Below, one piece after another: positions 5,041 through 8,307 of a stretch of 8,307 bases of DNA. The notes under the pieces were generated by a model. That model made no database searches. It saw only the letters and a program-made list of their open reading frames with translations, and was not told the origin of the DNA. Position numbers and translations under genes: made by a program. Every line of letters begins with the position of its first letter. The first letter of the stretch is position 1. The stretch is from Bacillota bacterium (GTDB taxonomy: Bacteria > Bacillota > Bacilli > Lactobacillales > Enterococcaceae). The DNA is taken from contig JAEWFE010000272.1 in assembly GCA_023389005.1 (NCBI GenBank), positions 1-8,307 on the forward strand, given 5' to 3'.

Positions 5041-7183
5041 ACAGATTGCTTTAGTAGGAAATCCGAATAGTGGTAAAACGAGTACCTTTAATGTTTTAAC
5101 TGGTTCTAATCAATCTGTGGGGAATTGGCCAGGAGTAACAGTTGAACGTAAATCAGGATTGTTAAAGCAAAATAAAACTATCTGTATTCAAGACTTACCC
5201 GGGATTTATTCCTTGTCTTCTTATTCACCTGAAGAAGTTATCGCTCGAGATTATCTTTATACGAATGATGCGAGTGGAATCGTTAATATTATTGATGCCT
5301 CCAATTTAGAGCGCAATTTATATCTTACTTTGCAATTGATGGAATTTGGTTTACCGATGATTTTAGGCTTAAATATGATGGATATTGTCAAAAAGTCGGG
5401 GCAAAAACTGAATATTGATAAGTTGAGTTATGCATTAGGTCTGCCAGCTGTTGCGATGAGTGCCTTGAAAAAGCAAGGGATGAAAGAATTGACGAAAGCA
5501 TGCGAAAAAATGATTGCTAATCCAAAAATTGGCAATACTGTCACTTATGATGATCGTTTGGAAGCAGCCTTCAATGAAATTGCTACTATTATAGAAGGAA
5601 AAGTTTCCAAACAACATTTGCGTTTCGTGACGATTAAACTTTTTGAACGTGATGAATTAGTCAATGCCCGACTAACGTTAACACCAGTAGAGCAAAAAGA
5701 AATTACCGAAATCATTGAAATTACCGAAAAGATATTTGATGATACAGCTGAAGCGATTGTGATTAATGAACGTTATGAAGCAATTAGTAGAATTACTAGC
5801 TTATGTTTAATTAAAGAATCTAGTTTTGAATTGAGTTTTAGTGATAAAATTGATCGAGTGGTGACGAATCGATTCCTAGCTTTACCGATTTTCGCATTTG
5901 TGATGTGGGCTGTTTACTATTTATCCATTCAAACAATCGGGACAATGGGCACTGATTGGATTAATGATGTGCTGTTTGGCCAGTGGGTTCCCGATTGGAC
6001 GACCAAGATTTTGGAAAGTTGGCAAGTGTCACCTTGGATGCAAGGTTTGGTTGTTGATGGAATTATCGCAGGGGTCGGGGCGGTATTGGGCTTTTTACCA
6101 CAATTATTAGTGTTATTTTTCTGTTTAGCTATTTTGGAAGACTGTGGCTACATGGCTCGAATTGCTTTTGTTATGGACCGAATGTTGCGTCGTTTTGGCC
6201 TTTCAGGGAAATCATTTATCCCAATCTTGGTATCAACTGGATGTGGTGTTCCGGGAGTAATGGCGACACGAACCATTGAAAGTGAAAAAGACCGCCGCTT
6301 AACAATCATGGTAACCACCTTTATGCCATGTTCTGCTAAGTTGCCAATTATTGGTTTAGTAGCAGGTGCTTTTTTCCCTCATCATAGTTGGGTCGCACCT
6401 TCTGCGTATTTTGTCAGTATCATTTCAATTATCTTATCAGCAATTAGTTTGAAAAAGACAAAACTATTTAGTGGAGAAGCGGCACCATTTATTATGGAAT
6501 TACCGCCTTATCATTTTCCGCAAATGAAGAATGTCTTTTTACAAATGATGCAGCGTGGACATTCTTTTGTGAAAAAAGCAGGAACGATTATTTTTGCGAC
6601 TAGTGTGCTTATCTGGTTTACGATGAACTTTAATTTCCGCTTACAAATGGTGGCTGCAAATCAAAGTATTTTGGCTAGTTTTGGTCACCTGCTTGCTCCT
6701 TTATTTATTCCACTTGGTTGGGGAAATTGGCAAGGGACAGTGGCTTCGATGACAGGATTAATTGCCAAAGAAAATGTCATTAACACATTTGGTATTTTGT
6801 ATAAAAATGCGAGTGAAGTCTCTGAAACCGGTAAAGAATTTTGGCAAGCAATGCATTTAGATTTTACGGCTGTTTCTGCCTATGCGTTCTTAACTTTTAA
6901 TTTACTTTGCGCACCATGTTTTGCGGCAATTGGGGCGATTCATCGGGAAATGGCGAGTGTAAAGTGGACATGGCTAGCGATTCTTTATCAATGTGGGTTT
7001 GCTTATGTGATTAGTATGATGATTTATCAGTTTGGTCATTTGTTCTTTGAAGGCGGAAGTTTAAACGTTTGGACCTGTCTTTCATTAATGGCTGCAGCTT
7101 ATTTTGTCTATTTACTGATTTTCAAGTCAACTTATCAAAATAAACTAAATTTAGCAAAAGAAATGGTGGTGCATAAAGGATGA
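5033..7183 (+). CDS. feoB: Ferrous iron transport protein FeoB
   Basis: FeoB imports Fe2+ across the cytoplasmic membrane using an N-terminal G-protein domain coupled to a membrane domain. From the ATG at 5033 it has 716 residues, within the usual range. G motifs are G1 GNPNSGKT (9-16), G2 near NWPGVT (31-36), G3 DLPG (54-57), G4 NMMD (114-117) and G5 SAL (143-145). A helical GDI-like region follows to about 275. The membrane part has two Gate repeats: the first with GCGVPG (403-408) and MPCSAKLPI (431-439), the second around GLIAKENVINTFGILY (575-590). The conserved LLCAPC (624-629) follows with its paired cysteines, then C-terminal helices. It overlaps the end of feoA by 8 nt, and its stop overlaps the next start by 3 nt (ATGA), so all three genes form one operon, probably Fur-controlled. 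No lesion seen. Confidence 0.97.
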   Translation: MNKQIALVGNPNSGKTSTFNVLTGSNQSVGNWPGVTVERKSGLLKQNKTICIQDLPGIYSLSSYSPEEVIARDYLYTNDASGIVNIIDASNLERNLYLTLQLMEFGLPMILGLNMMDIVKKSGQKLNIDKLSYALGLPAVAMSALKKQGMKELTKACEKMIANPKIGNTVTYDDRLEAAFNEIATIIEGKVSKQHLRFVTIKLFERDELVNARLTLTPVEQKEITEIIEITEKIFDDTAEAIVINERYEAISRITSLCLIKESSFELSFSDKIDRVVTNRFLALPIFAFVMWAVYYLSIQTIGTMGTDWINDVLFGQWVPDWTTKILESWQVSPWMQGLVVDGIIAGVGAVLGFLPQLLVLFFCLAILEDCGYMARIAFVMDRMLRRFGLSGKSFIPILVSTGCGVPGVMATRTIESEKDRRLTIMVTTFMPCSAKLPIIGLVAGAFFPHHSWVAPSAYFVSIISIILSAISLKKTKLFSGEAAPFIMELPPYHFPQMKNVFLQMMQRGHSFVKKAGTIIFATSVLIWFTMNFNFRLQMVAANQSILASFGHLLAPLFIPLGWGNWQGTVASMTGLIAKENVINTFGILYKNASEVSETGKEFWQAMHLDFTAVSAYAFLTFNLLCAPCFAAIGAIHREMASVKWTWLAILYQCGFAYVISMMIYQFGHLFFEGGSLNVWTCLSLMAAAYFVYLLIFKSTYQNKLNLAKEMVVHKG

Positions 7184-7335
7184 ATTTACCGACTTTCATT
7201 TTAGCTGTCTTGATTTTGGTTGCTGTTGTGCGTATTTTTTATCGACAATTTAAAACAAAAGGGCATTGTGATCATTGTGAGAGTGAATGTGCCGTCAAAC
7301 ATTCGCTAAAATCAACTGACCAATCGACTAAATAA
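7180..7335 (+). CDS. FeoB-associated Cys-rich membrane protein (51 residues)
   Basis: The start codon overlaps the feoB stop in an ATGA junction, so translation is probably coupled. AAAGG lies immediately before the ATG, too close for a normal site, which supports reinitiation. The product has one N-terminal membrane helix (about residues 4-20), a basic segment (R18 to K27), then a cysteine cluster C30-D-H-C33-E-S-E-C37 (CxxCxxxC). The short tail is rich in Lys, Ser and Thr. This is the pattern of the small FeoB-associated Cys-rich family found directly after feoB in many Firmicutes. By the positive-inside rule the cysteines should face the cytoplasm, where they could bind Fe2+ arriving through FeoB. 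That role is inference. It plays the positional part of FeoC but does not resemble enterobacterial FeoC. Confidence 0.88.
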   Translation: MNLPTFILAVLILVAVVRIFYRQFKTKGHCDHCESECAVKHSLKSTDQSTK

Positions 7336-7357
7336 TTGTTAAATATTTAAACATTTT

Positions 7358-7401
7358 AAAAAAAGCAGTCTCCCAAAATAGTTTGGAAGGCTGCTTTTTT
7401 T
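7358..7401. terminator. Bidirectional intrinsic terminator between the feo operon and degV
   Basis: A 13-bp stem (7365-7377 with 7382-7394) with one G-T pair and one C-A mismatch has a 4-nt ATAG loop. It is flanked by seven A residues (7358-7364) and seven T residues (7395-7401). It therefore ends transcription in both directions: 22 nt after the Cys-rich gene on the plus strand, and 5 nt after the degV stop on the minus strand. Confidence 0.93.
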
Positions 7402-7405
7402 GAGA

Positions 7406-8266
7406 TTAATTATCTAAAATTTGAATGCCTAATCCAAGCAACCCCGGTCCTGTGTGAACAACTAACGCAGGTGAAATATCTCCAAATAGAATTTCTGTTG
7501 CATGAGGTAATCTCTTCGCTAATTCTGCTTTTAACCATTGACCTTCTTCATAAGCATCGCCATGTGCTACAGCGAGACGATAGCTTTTAGCATCCTTTAA
7601 AAATTCTGTGGTTAGTTTTAAAGTTGTTTCTAAGCTTTTTTTACGCCCGCGTGATTTGGCTACTGTATAATAAATACCCTCTTCATTACAAGAAATGGTG
7701 GGATTTAGCTTCAACATATTACCAACAATCGAAGCAACTAAGCCAATCCGGCCACCTTTTTGTAAGTATTCGAGTGTAGCTACATTAAAATAGATTCGAT
7801 TATTATAGACTTCTTTTGAGAGTTTTTGCTGAATAGTTTGAAAGTCTAGGCCAGCGTCAATATATTCAGCAGCCCGAATTGCTTGAAGTCCAGCAGCAAT
7901 TCCAATATTTTTAGTATCTAGTACAAAGGTGTCTAGCTCAGGATATTCTTCACTGACTAGCCGAACCGCATTAAAAGTACCACTTAAACCACTAGAAATC
8001 GTAACAGCAATCACTTGTTGATAGCCATCTTGTTTGACTTGCTCAAAAACTTCATGAATTGTCTGCATACTTGGTAAAGAAGTTTTAGGTATTTCTTCTT
8101 TAAAACGATCATACACTTCTTGCGGGGTGATATCTATTTTATCAATATAGGTTTGATTAGAATAGATAATTTGTAAAGGCAGCATATACATTGATTTGTC
8201 AGTTACAATATCCATTGGCACATCGCAGCCAGAATCAATCACTAAGGCAATCTTTTTATTGTTCAT
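7406..8266 (-). CDS. DegV family protein (fatty-acid binding)
   Basis: DegV proteins are two-domain cytoplasmic proteins that bind a fatty acid. In Firmicutes, the related FakB proteins present the fatty acid to the kinase FakA for phosphorylation and entry into phospholipid synthesis. The 286-residue length is typical. Motifs are DSGCDVP (11-17), TSLPS (62-66), ISSGLSGTFNA (90-100), ATLEYLQKGGRIG (163-175) and HTGPGLLG (271-278). The T62-S63 pair and the Ser/Gly loop near 91-95 are the usual ligand-carboxylate contacts. The ATG at 8264-8266 has AGGAG (8276-8280) at 9-nt spacing. It is transcribed convergently to the feo operon and ends at the shared terminator. Genomes often carry several DegV paralogues with different fatty-acid preference, and sequence alone does not tell which one this is. 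Confidence 0.95.
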   Translation of the reverse strand: MNNKKIALVIDSGCDVPMDIVTDKSMYMLPLQIIYSNQTYIDKIDITPQEVYDRFKEEIPKTSLPSMQTIHEVFEQVKQDGYQQVIAVTISSGLSGTFNAVRLVSEEYPELDTFVLDTKNIGIAAGLQAIRAAEYIDAGLDFQTIQQKLSKEVYNNRIYFNVATLEYLQKGGRIGLVASIVGNMLKLNPTISCNEEGIYYTVAKSRGRKKSLETTLKLTTEFLKDAKSYRLAVAHGDAYEEGQWLKAELAKRLPHATEILFGDISPALVVHTGPGLLGLGIQILDN

Positions 8267-8307
8267 ATTTTTCTTCTCCTGTTAATATATATTTTTCTTG
8301 AAGGATA
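8267..8307 (-). promoter_or_regulatory. degV leader with ribosome binding site and possible -10
   Basis: The minus strand has CAGGAG (8276-8281) before the degV ATG and an AT-rich TATATATT tract (8285-8292) that could supply a -10. The -35 would lie at or beyond the window edge, so the promoter cannot be confirmed. Confidence 0.3.

Noticed and set aside
1..8307. Mobile element, prophage, CRISPR or defence system
   Set aside because: No transposase, integrase, terminal repeats, regularly spaced repeats or defence-type domains were seen. All genes are conserved housekeeping or transport genes of uniform composition.

Overview
The window comes from a low-GC Gram-positive chromosome, most likely Enterococcus or a close Lactobacillales relative. 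This is inferred from AT-rich codon use, strong AGGAG-type ribosome binding sites, TTGACA/TATAAT-type promoters, a class Ib ribonucleotide reductase operon without an adjacent nrdI, a two-domain FeoA followed by FeoB and a tiny Cys-rich protein, and a DegV protein. No mobile element, CRISPR array, tRNA or rRNA was seen.

Layout. (1) Positions 1-3294, minus strand: a nrdH-nrdE-nrdF operon for deoxyribonucleotide synthesis. NrdH reduces NrdE, NrdE reduces NDPs, and NrdF supplies the tyrosyl radical. nrdF runs off the left edge. (2) Positions 3295-3774: a regulatory and non-coding stretch. It holds the nrdH promoter, two NrdR boxes with 16 bp between them, and a perfect DnaA box that abuts the second NrdR box. 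About 216 bp further upstream lies a more degenerate NrdR-like/DnaA-like module. A minus-strand terminator at 3683-3729 serves the next gene. (3) Positions 3775-4347, minus strand: a bacterial TMEM175-type (DUF1211) potassium channel homologue. (4) Positions 4351-4566: a divergent promoter region with a good Fur box just downstream of the feo -10 element, plus two weaker inverted repeats. (5) Positions 4567-7335, plus strand: an overlapping three-gene ferrous iron uptake operon, feoA (two tandem FeoA domains), feoB and a 51-residue FeoB-associated Cys-rich membrane protein. (6) Positions 7358-7401: a bidirectional terminator. (7) Positions 7406-8266, minus strand: a DegV-family lipid-binding protein.

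How the genes fit together. The protein-coding content is conserved core metabolism and transport with all key catalytic residues intact, and I see no undescribed multi-gene defence or mobile system. The most interesting material is non-coding: a compound NrdR/DnaA control region upstream of nrdH, a possible attenuator between nrdH and nrdE, and a Fur-controlled promoter on the iron operon that lies next to an RNR with a metal cofactor. These control claims rest on motif reading alone.
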